From NCBI RefSeq assembly GCF_001541315.1, contig NZ_LMVK01000001.1, forward strand, positions 558,001-622,000: a DNA stretch of 64,000 bases, read 5' to 3'. Within the stretch, counting starts at the first letter, position 1. Each line of letters begins with the position of its first letter. Below the pieces are notes generated by a model that saw nothing but the letters and a program-made list of their open reading frames with translations, ran no database searches and was not told where the DNA came from. Below, piece by piece: positions 8,561-17,005 of the stretch. The translations under genes were made by a program, and so were the position numbers. This stretch comes from Agrobacterium tumefaciens str. B6. Lineage in GTDB: Bacteria > Pseudomonadota > Alphaproteobacteria > Rhizobiales > Rhizobiaceae.

Positions 8561-9862
8561 ATGCAAACATCCTTCACGCCGCAGCAACTGGCCGATCCGC
8601 ATGTGGCGGAATCCGAAAAAATCCTGCGCAAATGCGTGCATTGCGGTTTCTGCACTGCCACCTGTCCCACCTATGTGACACTCGGCAACGAGCTGGACAG
8701 CCCGCGCGGCCGCATTTACCTCATCAAGGACATGCTGGAAAACAGCCGCCCGGCCGACCGTGAGGTCGTCACCCATATCGACCGCTGTCTTTCCTGTCTT
8801 GCCTGCACCACCACCTGTCCCTCCGGCGTGGATTACATGCATCTGGTTGATCATGCCCGCGCCCATATCGAACAGACGTACAAGCGCCCCTTCATGGATC
8901 GGCTGATCCGCAATCTTCTGGTCGCGGTTCTGCCCCATCCCACCCGTTTCCGGCTGGCCTTGCAGCTGGCAAGGCTGGCGCGGCCTTTCGCGGGCCTGCT
9001 TGCCAAAGCCCCGGCGCTGAAACCGCTGCAATCCATGCTCGCACTCGCCCCTGCTGCCGTGCCTCCTGCCTCCGCCTCCACCCGTCCGGGAGAAAGACCG
9101 GCGGAGGGCGAAAAGCGCGGGCGCGTCGCCATCCTCACCGGTTGCGCCCAGCCGGTGCTCGACCCCGGTATCAATGAGGCAACGCTGCGGCTTCTCGCGC
9201 GGCTCGGCATTGAGGTTGTGGTGCCGAAGGGCGAGGGCTGCTGCGGCTCGCTGGTGCATCATATGGGCCGGGAGGAAGAGGCGCTCGCTCAAGCAAGGCG
9301 TAATGTCGATGTCTGGACCCGGGAGATGGAAAATGGCGGCCTTGACGCTATCACCATCACCGCGTCGGGTTGCGGCACCACCATCAAGGATTCCGGCCAC
9401 ATGCTGCGGCTTGACCCCGCCTATGCGGAAAAAGCCGCGCGGGTTTCGGCGCTGGCGAAGGACATCACCGAATATCTCGCCCGTCTCGATCTGCCGCAAA
9501 GGCAGAGCCAGGGCCTGACGGTTGCCTATCATTCCGCCTGCTCCATGCAGCACGGCCAGAAGATAACGCTCGCACCGAAACAGCTGCTGAAGGCGGCGGG
9601 TTTCATAGTGCGTGATCCGGCGGAGGGGCATCTGTGCTGCGGCTCAGCAGGGACCTACAACATCCTGCAGCCGGAGATTTCCGGCAAGCTGAAGGCCCGC
9701 AAGGTGAAGAACATCGAGGCCACACGGGCGGATGTCATCGCCACCGGCAATATCGGCTGCATCACGCAGATCGGAACCGGCACTGATATGCCGATCCTGC
9801 ATACGGTGGAACTGCTGGACTGGGCTTATGGCGGGCCGAAACCGGCGAGGCTTTCGGTTTAG
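8561..9862 (+). CDS. glcF: glycolate oxidase iron-sulfur subunit GlcF
   Basis: A 433-residue electron-transfer subunit passing electrons from the GlcD/GlcE flavins to the respiratory chain at the inner membrane. Two ferredoxin-type 4Fe-4S motifs are present: C25, C28, C31, C35 (CVHCGFCTATC) and C76, C79, C82, C86 (CLSCLACTTTC). Two CCG domains follow, marked by GCCGSLVHHMG and LCCGSAGTY, the second near residue 353. Last gene of glcDEF; a palindromic repeat lies downstream. Confidence 0.95.
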   Translation: MQTSFTPQQLADPHVAESEKILRKCVHCGFCTATCPTYVTLGNELDSPRGRIYLIKDMLENSRPADREVVTHIDRCLSCLACTTTCPSGVDYMHLVDHARAHIEQTYKRPFMDRLIRNLLVAVLPHPTRFRLALQLARLARPFAGLLAKAPALKPLQSMLALAPAAVPPASASTRPGERPAEGEKRGRVAILTGCAQPVLDPGINEATLRLLARLGIEVVVPKGEGCCGSLVHHMGREEEALAQARRNVDVWTREMENGGLDAITITASGCGTTIKDSGHMLRLDPAYAEKAARVSALAKDITEYLARLDLPQRQSQGLTVAYHSACSMQHGQKITLAPKQLLKAAGFIVRDPAEGHLCCGSAGTYNILQPEISGKLKARKVKNIEATRADVIATGNIGCITQIGTGTDMPILHTVELLDWAYGGPKPARLSV

Positions 9863-9946
9863 AGCGCCGTTTGCCGATAAGGCAGCGATCCGGAATGACG
9901 GCGCGTGACGACAGGTCGGGGCCGGTGCGCCTTTCGGAGGCTTCTC

Positions 9947-10067
9947 CTCATCCCTGTGCTTGTCACAGGGATCCAGCCAGCCCAAGGACTTGGGCTGAAA
10001 GGACTCTCCCCGCCGCGCAGACGCGCGCGACGGCTGGATTCCTGTGGCGAGCACAGGAATGAGGGAA
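9947..10067. repeat. intergenic palindromic repeat (type A, long copy)
   Basis: A 120-base imperfect palindrome downstream of glcF. The outer arms are CTCATCCCTGTGCTTGTCACAG and its complement near 10041-10064, and it carries an inner palindrome CAGCCCAAGGACTTGGGCTG. The element at 49753-49870 is the same sequence in the opposite orientation. It fills the convergent gap between glcF and the outer-membrane protein gene. Confidence 0.85.
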
Positions 10068-10086
10068 GAGGGTGGTTACTCCGATA

Positions 10087-10746
10087 CTAGAACTTATACG
10101 CCACGCCGAAATTCACCGCATTGGTGATGATGTCGGTCTTCAACGAGCCGCCATTGTCGATATCGACGTCGACGAAGGAATAGGTGCCCTTATATTCCAC
10201 GAAGGTCGACCAATTGTCGGTGATGCGGTAGCTGAGGCCGGCCTGCGCCTGCAGGGTTGCGCCGCCGAACTGGTATTCGAAGGTCTTGCCCGAGGGACGA
10301 TATACTTCCACATGCGGCACGTTGATGCCGACGCCGGCGCCGACGTAAGGGGTGATCGGCAGGGATTCCAGCGGAAAGCGGTAGAGCGCGTTCAGCGTCA
10401 AAAGGTTCAGGCCGTCGGTGAATTCGAAATGCGACCAGCCGGAACGGGCAAGCGTCTGGTCGTCGGCATAGACCTTGTCATGTGTGAAATCGAGCGAAAT
10501 ACCGAAATTCCGGAGCTGGCCTTCATCAAACCAGTAGGTGCCGCGCACGCCCCAATAGGGCGGGTTGGAAAAGGACTTGCCTTCCCATCCGGCCCGGAAA
10601 TCCGACCCGTCGGAAACCTTCACATCGCTGTGCGGCGCGCTTTGCCAGCCGCCGTAACCGGAAATTTCAAATTCGCCCGCTATTGCGGCAGAGAAGGAAA
10701 CGCCGCTGCAGAGCAGGGCGCAAACAAATAAAGTATGGCGCGACAT
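10087..10746 (-). CDS. outer-membrane beta-barrel protein, possibly lipid A oxidase LpxQ-like
   Basis: A 219-residue exported protein. The start at 10746 gives a clear signal peptide (MSRHTLFVCALLCSG, ending AIA before GEFEISGYGG); the longer ORF adds 75 residues of non-coding upstream sequence. The mature part shows alternating beta-strand patterns (ISGYGGWQSAPHSDV, GVRGTYWF, ITPYVGAGVGI) and ends in an aromatic YKF, as outer-membrane barrels do. The GWEGKSFSNPPYWGVR region recalls rhizobial proteins annotated as lipid A oxidase (LpxQ), an outer-membrane enzyme that makes 2-aminogluconate. That assignment is from memory of the family and is tentative; a structural barrel of the Omp25 type is the alternative. 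Confidence 0.72.
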   Translation of the reverse strand: MSRHTLFVCALLCSGVSFSAAIAGEFEISGYGGWQSAPHSDVKVSDGSDFRAGWEGKSFSNPPYWGVRGTYWFDEGQLRNFGISLDFTHDKVYADDQTLARSGWSHFEFTDGLNLLTLNALYRFPLESLPITPYVGAGVGINVPHVEVYRPSGKTFEYQFGGATLQAQAGLSYRITDNWSTFVEYKGTYSFVDVDIDNGGSLKTDIITNAVNFGVAYKF

Positions 10747-10816
10747 GAAGTGAATCCAGATTGATATCAGTAATTCACCAAAGCGTTTTTTGATAACATT
10801 TGAATGACAGAAACGA

Positions 10817-10846
10817 AAAACGGGCGGTCTATTGACCACCCGTTTT
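10817..10846 (-). terminator. rho-independent terminator, probably for the L,D-transpeptidase transcript
   Basis: A 13-bp stem with one mismatch (AAAACGGGCGGTC / GACCACCCGTTTT, loop TATT). Read on the minus strand it is followed by TTTTTCG. It lies upstream of the outer-membrane protein gene and 165 bases beyond the transpeptidase stop, so it would insulate the two minus-strand genes. The intervening stretch also holds a hairpin at 10970-10994. Confidence 0.7.
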
Positions 10847-11010
10847 AAGGCCGTTCCGTCATCCCCCTGAGAGAGGTCCGGCGCCTGGCGTCCCCCGCCA
10901 AGTTTCAATTTCATTGAAGTGAGCCGGATTGTACCGCTGCAAGGCGGCAATTCAAGCGGATACGCCGCCATTCCGGCCCTGCAGCGGCCGGAATGACTGA
11001 ACCGTTGCCA

Positions 11011-11790
11011 TCATATCACTATGACCCTGGTTCCCACATTCACGCGCTCGTAAAGATCGGTGACATCCTCGTTGCGCATGCGGATGCAGCCGGAGGAATT
11101 GTTGCTGCCGATCGTCCAGGGCTGGTTGGTGCCGTGAATGCGGTAAAGAGTCGAGCCGAGATACATGGCGCGCGCGCCCATCGGGTTGGCCGGGCCGCCT
11201 TCCATGAAGGCCGGCAGGTAATGTCCCTTGGCCGCCTCGCGGGTGATCATTTCCTTCGGCGGGGTCCAGCTCGGCCACTCCGCTTTGCGGGTCACCTTGT
11301 GGGTTCCGGCCCATTCGAAACCGGGCTTGCCGACGCCGACGCCGTAACGCCGGGCCTTGCCATCGGCGAGCACGAGATAGAGGAAGCGGTTCGGCGTATC
11401 GATGACGATGGTGCCCGGCTTCTCAGCGGTGTCATAGCTCACGATCTGCGGCAGGAATTGCGGCGCGATCTGGGTGCGCACCGGCGCGTTCGGGCGGACG
11501 GCGGCATTCTGCACCCGTGCCGGGCGCTGCGATGTGACGCCGGAGCTGGGTCGCTGCGGCATGGCGGCCGCCTGGCGCTGCTGGAACAGCGGCTGGCGTG
11601 CGGCAGGTGCGCGCGGATAGACCACGGGTCGGACATTGCCGCGGCCACCGAGCTGGGTTACCCAAGGGGCAGAAAGGTCCGGGCTGACGACGACGGGCGG
11701 ACGCTCGCGATAACGCTCATTGGCCATGGCGGCCGGGACGGCGAGGGTGGAAACGAGGCTCAGCGCCAGAAAAACGGACTTCATCGGCAT
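11011..11790 (-). CDS. L,D-transpeptidase (YkuD domain)
   Basis: A 259-residue exported enzyme with a YkuD catalytic domain in its C-terminal half, expected to form 3-3 peptidoglycan cross-links or attach proteins to peptidoglycan in the periplasm. The signature is visible as HGTNQPW followed by SSGCIRM, which supplies the catalytic His and Cys. A signal peptide (KSVFLALSLVSTLAVPAAMA) follows the chosen ATG at 11790. An in-frame ATG two codons later is equally possible, whereas the longer form from 11820 spoils the signal peptide. The linker (about residues 35-100) is rich in Pro, Arg and Gln. Rhizobiales carry many such paralogues and this one cannot be assigned a specific role. Confidence 0.9.
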   Translation of the reverse strand: MPMKSVFLALSLVSTLAVPAAMANERYRERPPVVVSPDLSAPWVTQLGGRGNVRPVVYPRAPAARQPLFQQRQAAAMPQRPSSGVTSQRPARVQNAAVRPNAPVRTQIAPQFLPQIVSYDTAEKPGTIVIDTPNRFLYLVLADGKARRYGVGVGKPGFEWAGTHKVTRKAEWPSWTPPKEMITREAAKGHYLPAFMEGGPANPMGARAMYLGSTLYRIHGTNQPWTIGSNNSSGCIRMRNEDVTDLYERVNVGTRVIVI

Positions 11791-12027
11791 CGGGTGGACT
11801 CTCTCTGCGGGATGTCGCAACTATGAATTTGCGGGACTGTTCGTCCGCTTTGCCGGACACGTTCGCACCTCGACGCCAGCGAATCGTAAATGGCTGTTCA
11901 TTAAAAAGCGCTTGATTAGGGAAAGCTGGATTTAAGGTTAGCGCCCGGTTTTGAAACGTGGTGAATGAGTGGTAAGCGCGCAGGTTCACACCGCTTGCGA
12001 GCGGTAGCGAAAGGGATTGTCGGCACA

Positions 12028-12657
12028 ATGAGCGAAGCGGGACTTGAAACGGGCGCGGATGGCCTTGTGCGGTGTTTCTGGCAGCAGGGGCTGGAGGATT
12101 ACAGCCGTTATCACGACGAGGAATGGGGTTATCCCGTCACCGATGATCGCCGCCTGTTCGAGAAGATCTGTCTGGAAGGTTTTCAGTCCGGCCTTTCCTG
12201 GCTGACGGTTCTGCGCAAGCGCGAGGCTTTCCGTCTTGCCTTCGCCAATTTCGAATTCGAAAAGGTGGCTGAGTTCGGCGAGGCCGATATCGAGCGCTGC
12301 CTTGCCGACAAGGGCATCATCCGCCATCGCGGCAAGATCGTTTCGACCATCAACAATGCCCGCCGCGCCGTGGTGCTGCGCGACGAATTCGGTTCGCTCG
12401 CGCGTTATTTCTGGGGTTTCGAACCCGCCGCCGCAGAAAGGCCGCAAAGGCTCGACTATGCGACGTTAAGGGCTAACCCCACCAGCGCCGCCTCCACTCG
12501 TCTTTCCAGGGATCTGAAGAAGCGGGGCTGGACTTTCGTCGGCCCGACGACCGTCTATGCATTCATGCAGGCCATGGGTATGGTCAACGATCATATCGAA
12601 GGCTGTCATTGCCGCCAGCCGATAGAGGTCATGCGGCGGGAGTTTGTACGTCCATGA
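12028..12657 (+). CDS. tag: DNA-3-methyladenine glycosylase I
   Basis: A 209-residue base-excision repair enzyme that removes 3-methyladenine from alkylated DNA. The zinc-binding Cys and His are visible in RCFWQQG and YHDEEWGYP at the N-terminus and in HIEGCHC near the C-terminus. The FEKICLEGFQSGLSWLTVLRKR stretch forms the HhH-fold base pocket and is highly conserved. ATG 12028 gives the usual family length; a longer in-frame reading from 11965 adds 21 residues. Its stop overlaps the next gene start by 4 bases (ATGA). Confidence 0.93.
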   Translation: MSEAGLETGADGLVRCFWQQGLEDYSRYHDEEWGYPVTDDRRLFEKICLEGFQSGLSWLTVLRKREAFRLAFANFEFEKVAEFGEADIERCLADKGIIRHRGKIVSTINNARRAVVLRDEFGSLARYFWGFEPAAAERPQRLDYATLRANPTSAASTRLSRDLKKRGWTFVGPTTVYAFMQAMGMVNDHIEGCHCRQPIEVMRREFVRP

Positions 12658-13100
12658 AGGTAACCTCCCTTCTCCTGGCTCTCACCATGGCCGCGGTCGC
12701 CGTGCCGCATTCCTCCTTCGCCGAAGAAGGCCGCAATGTAGACGGCATCTGGCTCGATGACGGCGAGAGGCTGAAGGAAGTGGCGCTGCCGCCAGCCGGC
12801 CCGCTGAAGCTTGACGGCTGGACGCGGCGCGGGCGCGGCGATGTCTATCGCCTGAAAGTAAAGGCCGGGCAGACGGTGAAGATCGAGCTTGCCGCCTCCA
12901 GCGAATTCGTCCTGATGGCGGTCTTCGATTTTTCGACGCCGGATGAGGATGCGATCTTCTTCAGCGATTCCGAAGGCAAGGTCGCGACGCTGACGCCGAA
13001 GGCGGATACGGAATGGCTGATCCGCCCGACGCTTATTCTGGGATCACCGCGCCGTGGGCTGGGCGCGCACTACACGTTGACGGTCAGCACCGGAAAATAA
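12654..13100 (+). CDS. exported protein of unknown function
   Basis: A 148-residue protein with a signal peptide (KVTSLLLALTMAAVAVPHSSFA) whose cleavage would leave EEGRNVDGIW at the mature N-terminus. The ATG at 12654 overlaps the stop of tag, so the two are translationally coupled. The mature part looks like a compact beta-rich domain (DVYRLKVKAGQTVKIELAAS, ending HYTLTVSTGK), recalling pre-peptidase or C2-like beta sandwiches that follow secreted enzymes, but no family is recognised. Why a periplasmic protein is coupled to a DNA glycosylase is not evident. Confidence 0.75.
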   Translation: MKVTSLLLALTMAAVAVPHSSFAEEGRNVDGIWLDDGERLKEVALPPAGPLKLDGWTRRGRGDVYRLKVKAGQTVKIELAASSEFVLMAVFDFSTPDEDAIFFSDSEGKVATLTPKADTEWLIRPTLILGSPRRGLGAHYTLTVSTGK

Positions 13101-13115
13101 CGGCCCGCCTTTTGC

Positions 13116-14159
13116 TCAGGCCGCCTGGGTCAGCACAATCAGTCCGAAACTCAGAACACAAAGCAGCACGAGCGACAGGCTGGCGGCGATGACGACCTTG
13201 CCTCCGGCATGGCGCAGGCTGCGGATATCGACCGAAAGGCCCAAAGCCGCCATCGACATGATGGTGAGGATGTTGGAGAGCGAGGCAACGGGGCCGATAA
13301 GAGCCTCGGGAATGAGTCCGAAGGACCGGGCCATGATCATCAGCACGAAGCCGATGATGAACCACGGAACCATCTGCTGCAGCTTCAGGCGTCCCTTGTC
13401 GGACCGGCCGTGGATGACGGAGAGGGCAGCGATCACGGGCCCCAGCATCAAAACGCGGATGAGCTTGACGATGGTGCCGGTCTGCACGGCGATCGCGCCG
13501 AGGGGGGCGGTGGCCGCCAGAACCTGCGGCACGGCATAGACCGTCAGGCCGGCGAAAATGCCGTATTGGGTGGCATCGAGACCCAGAAGCTGCGGCAGGA
13601 ACGGCATCAAAAGAACAGCGGCGACGCCGAGGACAGCGGTAAAGGCAATCGAGGCGGCAACATCTTCCGGTTTGGCGCCAATGGCGGGCGCTGCGGCGGC
13701 AATGGCGGAATTGCCGCAGATGGAGTTGCCGCAGGCAATCAGCGTCGCGAGCTTGGGTGGCAGGCCCAGCATTCGTCCGGCCGCGTAGCTCACGACCAGC
13801 GACAGCGCGACGATCAGCGCAATGCCGCCGATCAGCAAGCCGCCTGCGCCTTTGAGGATGGAAAGGCTCAGGGATGCGCCAAGAAGCGCCACCGCGATTT
13901 CGAGCAGCGTCTTGGCGCTGAACTTTATACCGGCCGAAGCGACGGCAGGCAGAGACACCAGCGAACGCAGCAGCGTGCCGATCAGAATGGCGAGCACAAG
14001 ATCGCCAAGCCATGCGTGGCCCGCAAGCCGCACCTGAAAGCGCTCCGCCAGAATGGCGGCGCAGCTGACCGCCGCGCAGATGAGAATTCCCGGCAGAAGC
14101 GGGGTAAGCCAGCGGAGCGAAAACTGAAAGGGATGAGCGAGGGTGCGATGTTGTGCCAT
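13116..14159 (-). CDS. YeiH-family putative sulfate/anion exporter
   Basis: A 347-residue inner-membrane protein with about ten hydrophobic segments, belonging to the UPF0324/YeiH family (putative sulfate exporter). Conserved stretches include FSAKTLLEIAVALLGASLSL and ACGNSICGNSAIAAAAPAIGA, the latter typical of this family's re-entrant motif, and ALGLSVDIRSLRHAGGK near the C-terminus. It is divergent from a LysR gene across 75 bases with a large palindrome, matching the yeiH-yeiE pairing known in enterobacteria. The transported ion is not established for the family. Confidence 0.88.
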   Translation of the reverse strand: MAQHRTLAHPFQFSLRWLTPLLPGILICAAVSCAAILAERFQVRLAGHAWLGDLVLAILIGTLLRSLVSLPAVASAGIKFSAKTLLEIAVALLGASLSLSILKGAGGLLIGGIALIVALSLVVSYAAGRMLGLPPKLATLIACGNSICGNSAIAAAAPAIGAKPEDVAASIAFTAVLGVAAVLLMPFLPQLLGLDATQYGIFAGLTVYAVPQVLAATAPLGAIAVQTGTIVKLIRVLMLGPVIAALSVIHGRSDKGRLKLQQMVPWFIIGFVLMIMARSFGLIPEALIGPVASLSNILTIMSMAALGLSVDIRSLRHAGGKVVIAASLSLVLLCVLSFGLIVLTQAA

Positions 14160-14188
14160 GGCCAGACAATGCCGCAGCCGCCTGTTTT

Positions 14189-14227
14189 ATTCTATCAAAT
14201 AATATGGCATATATTATTCGATAAAAT
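14189..14227. promoter_or_regulatory. palindromic operator between yeiH-like and LysR genes
   Basis: A strong dyad: ATCAAATAATAT (14194-14205) and ATATTATTCGAT (14211-14222) match at 11 of 12 positions around GGCAT. Extending outward to 14189 and 14227 gives nearly 17-base arms with few mismatches. It is very AT-rich, lies between divergent starts and is the obvious binding site of the adjacent LysR regulator, probably overlapping both promoters. Confidence 0.7.
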
Positions 14228-14234
14228 CGAATGA

Positions 14235-15158
14235 ATGATCATGACCTTTGAACAGCTCCGCATCTTCATCGCCGTTGCCGAACGCGAACACCTCACAAGG
14301 GCCGCAGAAGCCATCGGTTTGACCGCCTCCGCCGTCAGCTCCGCCATCAAGAATCTCGAAGCATTTTATAATGTCGAGCTGTTTCATCGCGTCGGCCGCA
14401 ACATTGAATTGACCGAAAGCGGTCGGGTTTTTCTGGGTGAAGCCAAGGCGACGCTGGCGCGTGTGCGCAATGCGGAATTGATTCTCTCCGAAATGGGCGG
14501 GCTGACGCGTGGTGAAATCACCGTCTGCGCCAGCCAGACCATTGCAAGCTACTGGCTGCCGCCGATCCTGATGCAGTTCAAGAAACTCTATCCCGGCGTG
14601 ACCGTGCGGCTTGATATCGGCAATACCAAGACGGTGACGCAGGCGGTGCTTGATGGTCTGGCGGAGGTCGGTTTCATCGAAGGCAGGATTGATGAGCCGG
14701 CTTTGATGGTGCAGCCCGTCGTCTCCGACAAGCTGCTGGTCGTCACCGGTTCGGCCCACCCCTTTGCCGATGGTCGTTACCTCACCGCGCTCGATATGCT
14801 CTATGGCACCTCCTGGGTGCTGCGCGAACAGGGCTCCGGCACCCGCTCCGCCTTCGAAGCGGCCGTGCGGCAGATGGGGGTGGACCCCGCGGAACTGTCC
14901 GTCATGCTGGAACTGCCGTCCAATGAGGCGGTGGTGATGGCGGCGCGTTCCGGCGGCGCCGCCACGGCGGTGTCCGCCTCAGTGGCATCCCTGTTCCTGC
15001 GGCAAGGGTTGCTCGTCCGCGCCGGCATCGATCTGCCTGCCCGCAACTTCGCTTTGCTGCGTCACAAGGAACGTCACACCAGCCGGGCCGCGATGGAACT
15101 GGAGCGCCTCAGCCGGGCGGCGTCGGAGGATTACAAGGCCGGCCTTGCGGGATTGTAG
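14235..15158 (+). CDS. LysR-family regulator of the yeiH-like gene (YeiE-type)
   Basis: A 307-residue LTTR. The HTH spans residues 3-62 (LTRAAEAIGLTASAVSSAIK), followed by a CysB/CysR-like effector domain (GEITVCASQTIASYWLPPIL, then DKLLVVTGSAHPFA). ATG codons at 14235 and 14241 are both possible. Position opposite the YeiH-type exporter and the palindrome between them imply that it regulates that gene and itself. LTTRs with this effector domain often sense sulfur compounds, but the ligand here is unknown. Confidence 0.88.
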   Translation: MIMTFEQLRIFIAVAEREHLTRAAEAIGLTASAVSSAIKNLEAFYNVELFHRVGRNIELTESGRVFLGEAKATLARVRNAELILSEMGGLTRGEITVCASQTIASYWLPPILMQFKKLYPGVTVRLDIGNTKTVTQAVLDGLAEVGFIEGRIDEPALMVQPVVSDKLLVVTGSAHPFADGRYLTALDMLYGTSWVLREQGSGTRSAFEAAVRQMGVDPAELSVMLELPSNEAVVMAARSGGAATAVSASVASLFLRQGLLVRAGIDLPARNFALLRHKERHTSRAAMELERLSRAASEDYKAGLAGL

Positions 15159-15205
15159 CAGAGTGGCGAGTGGCACCGTTGGCATGGGAAGGCCGCCGCC
15201 TGCTT

Positions 15206-15323
15206 CTTCTCCCCGCCGGGGAGAAGTCCGCGGCAGCGGGATGAGGGGGCGACGGTCGAAATATTCGGAGAGCTTGCCCCCTCATCCGACCCTTCGGGCC
15301 ACCTTCTCCCCGGCGGGGAGAAG
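15206..15323. repeat. intergenic palindromic repeat (type C)
   Basis: Inverted arms CTTCTCCCCGCCGGGGAGAAG (split here as 15206-15226) and its near-complement at 15303-15323 flank an inner pair (GATGAGGGGGC / GCCCCCTCATC). The outer arms are themselves small palindromes. The element fills the convergent gap between the LysR gene and the DUF305 gene and could terminate both transcripts. Confidence 0.82.
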
Positions 15324-15368
15324 AAAAGGGGAGCGCCGCAACCGGCGTTCCCCATTCGTCAGCATCAA

Positions 15369-15743
15369 TCACTTGCCTTTGGACTCCAGCCAGGCCTTCA
15401 TCATGGCGATCTCGCCTTCCTGCGCCTTGATCACCTCTTCAGCCAGCTTGCGGATTTCCGGATTCTTGCCGTATTCCAGCTGGACCTTGGCCATATCGAT
15501 TGCGCCCTGATGGTGCGGGATCATGCCGCGCACGAAATCGACATCGGCATCACCGCTATAATCGATGGCCATATCGCCATGCATTTTCTTGCTGGCTTCC
15601 ATGAAGGCCTTGGTGGAAGCGCTGTCGCTCATCGTGCCTTTTGACATGTCATGTCCGGCATGGCCGCCCGCATCCTGTGCAAAAACGGGCATGGCGAGAG
15701 AGGCTGCGAAAGCGACGGCGAGCGTCATGGTCTTGATAGACAT
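15369..15743 (-). CDS. DUF305 exported protein
   Basis: A 124-residue exported protein with signal peptide ([22 protein letters not shown], cleaving before QDAGG). The mature part is a ferritin-like helical DUF305 domain with Met and His rich motifs: [23 protein letters not shown] and [12 protein letters not shown], the family signature. DUF305 proteins often lie with copper-resistance genes and the His/Met pattern suggests periplasmic metal binding. Located 57 bases downstream of the next His-rich exported protein on the same strand, so the two are likely co-transcribed. Confidence 0.87.
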   Translation of the reverse strand: MSIKTMTLAVAFAASLAMPVFAQDAGGHAGHDMSKGTMSDSASTKAFMEASKKMHGDMAIDYSGDADVDFVRGMIPHHQGAIDMAKVQLEYGKNPEIRKLAEEVIKAQEGEIAMMKAWLESKGK

Positions 15744-15800
15744 GGATTATCCTTCCTGTGTCTGACGGATTTTTCGATGGTGGTCTGAAAAAATCTGCGG

Positions 15801-16193
15801 TCAGGCGCGGGGAGGCGGCAGCGGCGGGGCGAAAGCCTTGCCGTCGAAGGCAATGCCGCGTTGCGGCTTCGGATAGGCAAACGTCATGCGTCCGCTATCG
15901 GCGAAGATGGTTCGTGGAACCACGATCAGGCACGCGGCGCAGGAACCGGGATGGGCGGCATTGTCACCATGCGGACAGCAACCGCCCGTTTCCGCTTTAT
16001 GGGCCGCATTCTCCGCGTGTTTTTGAGAGCCGTGGTCCCGATCATCTGCATGATGCGAATGGGCATCGTCGTGTTTCATCGGCGATTGTGAGGAAGCCGC
16101 CATGCCCGTCGGCATGCTCATCGCCATCTGCGCCGGCATTGCGCCGTAAAGCAGGCAGGCAAGGAACATCAATGTGCGGACCACCTGGGACAT
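15801..16193 (-). CDS. His-rich exported protein, DUF2946-like
   Basis: A 130-residue protein with an N-terminal hydrophobic segment (VVRTLMFLACLLYGAMPAQMA). The next 50 residues are unusually rich in His, Met and Asp (MKHDDAHSHHADDRDHGSQK, then HAENAAHKAETGGCCPHGD) and contain a CC pair and a CAAC motif, all suited to binding copper or a similar metal. The C-terminal IFADSGRMTFAYPKP stretch resembles DUF2946-type proteins. It precedes the DUF305 gene, suggesting a small envelope metal-handling operon. Function is inferred only from composition and context. Confidence 0.72.
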   Translation of the reverse strand: MSQVVRTLMFLACLLYGAMPAQMAMSMPTGMAASSQSPMKHDDAHSHHADDRDHGSQKHAENAAHKAETGGCCPHGDNAAHPGSCAACLIVVPRTIFADSGRMTFAYPKPQRGIAFDGKAFAPPLPPPRA

Positions 16194-16234
16194 GGCGTGA
16201 ATTTACCGCGGAAATTATGGAATAAGCATGACGA

Positions 16235-16999
16235 TCAGGTGAGTTCGCGCGCAATGACGTGATGCACGATGCGGTAATCCCTGCTTTCCTCGCCAAACGG
16301 GGCAAGCGGCCATTCCCATGCGGCGGCGGGCGCAGGAAGCTCGATGCCATGCAGCAGGTCTTCGTGCTGGTGCAGATTACCATCCTTGCCGATGACGTCG
16401 AAGGAGGTGTCGGTTATCAGGCAGGCCTTGCAGGGCAGGCCAGCCAGCGCTTCCAGATGGGTGTGAATGAGCTTCGGCAGAAGATCGTCCGGGGCATCTG
16501 CGATCTTTTCCCGCTCCAGCCGGTGGCGCGCACCGGTGCCGATCTGTGACAGGAGATTGGCCGATACCACGAGATCGAGATAGGGCACCCGCCGCAGGAA
16601 ATCGAGCGGTTCGGCCGGCCGGCCGGCGAGAACATCGTCAAAACCGGAAAGATCGCGACTGGCGATGCGGACATTCTTTTTGGCATTGAGGCGCAGCTTT
16701 GCCTGCACGCTGGCGAGATGCACCAGATCGACCAGCACGACGGTATCGAACATCGCCACCAGCGCATCATAGGGCACATCGCGCAACAGGCCCGAGCCCA
16801 GCACCACCGCCGTTCGCCGCTGCTTCAGCTTTCCGGCCGATTGCAGCACGAATTGCCGGCTGTTGTTTTCATGCTCTGCCCAGGCGTTGGCGCAGCGGTT
16901 GGCGCGCGCCCAGAGGTTGACGGAATAGCGTATATGCGGCCGGAATTCTTTCGGCGTGACCGCGCGTGTGGCGGCATATTGCAGGGCTTCGAGGATCAT
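16235..16999 (-). CDS. methyltransferase-like protein of unknown function
   Basis: A 254-residue soluble protein. The centre has a glycine-rich loop after a hydrophobic strand (RRTAVVLGSGLLRDVP, about residues 61-76) followed by a strand ending in VVLVDLVHL, the layout of a Rossmann-type SAM-binding domain. No catalytic motif was recognised. It starts 6 bases after the toxin gene stop, and its AGG Shine-Dalgarno overlaps that stop, so it appears to be the third gene of the toxin-antitoxin operon. Its relation to that pair is unknown. Confidence 0.7.
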   Translation of the reverse strand: MILEALQYAATRAVTPKEFRPHIRYSVNLWARANRCANAWAEHENNSRQFVLQSAGKLKQRRTAVVLGSGLLRDVPYDALVAMFDTVVLVDLVHLASVQAKLRLNAKKNVRIASRDLSGFDDVLAGRPAEPLDFLRRVPYLDLVVSANLLSQIGTGARHRLEREKIADAPDDLLPKLIHTHLEALAGLPCKACLITDTSFDVIGKDGNLHQHEDLLHGIELPAPAAAWEWPLAPFGEESRDYRIVHHVIARELT

Positions 17000-17005
17000 G
17001 AATGC

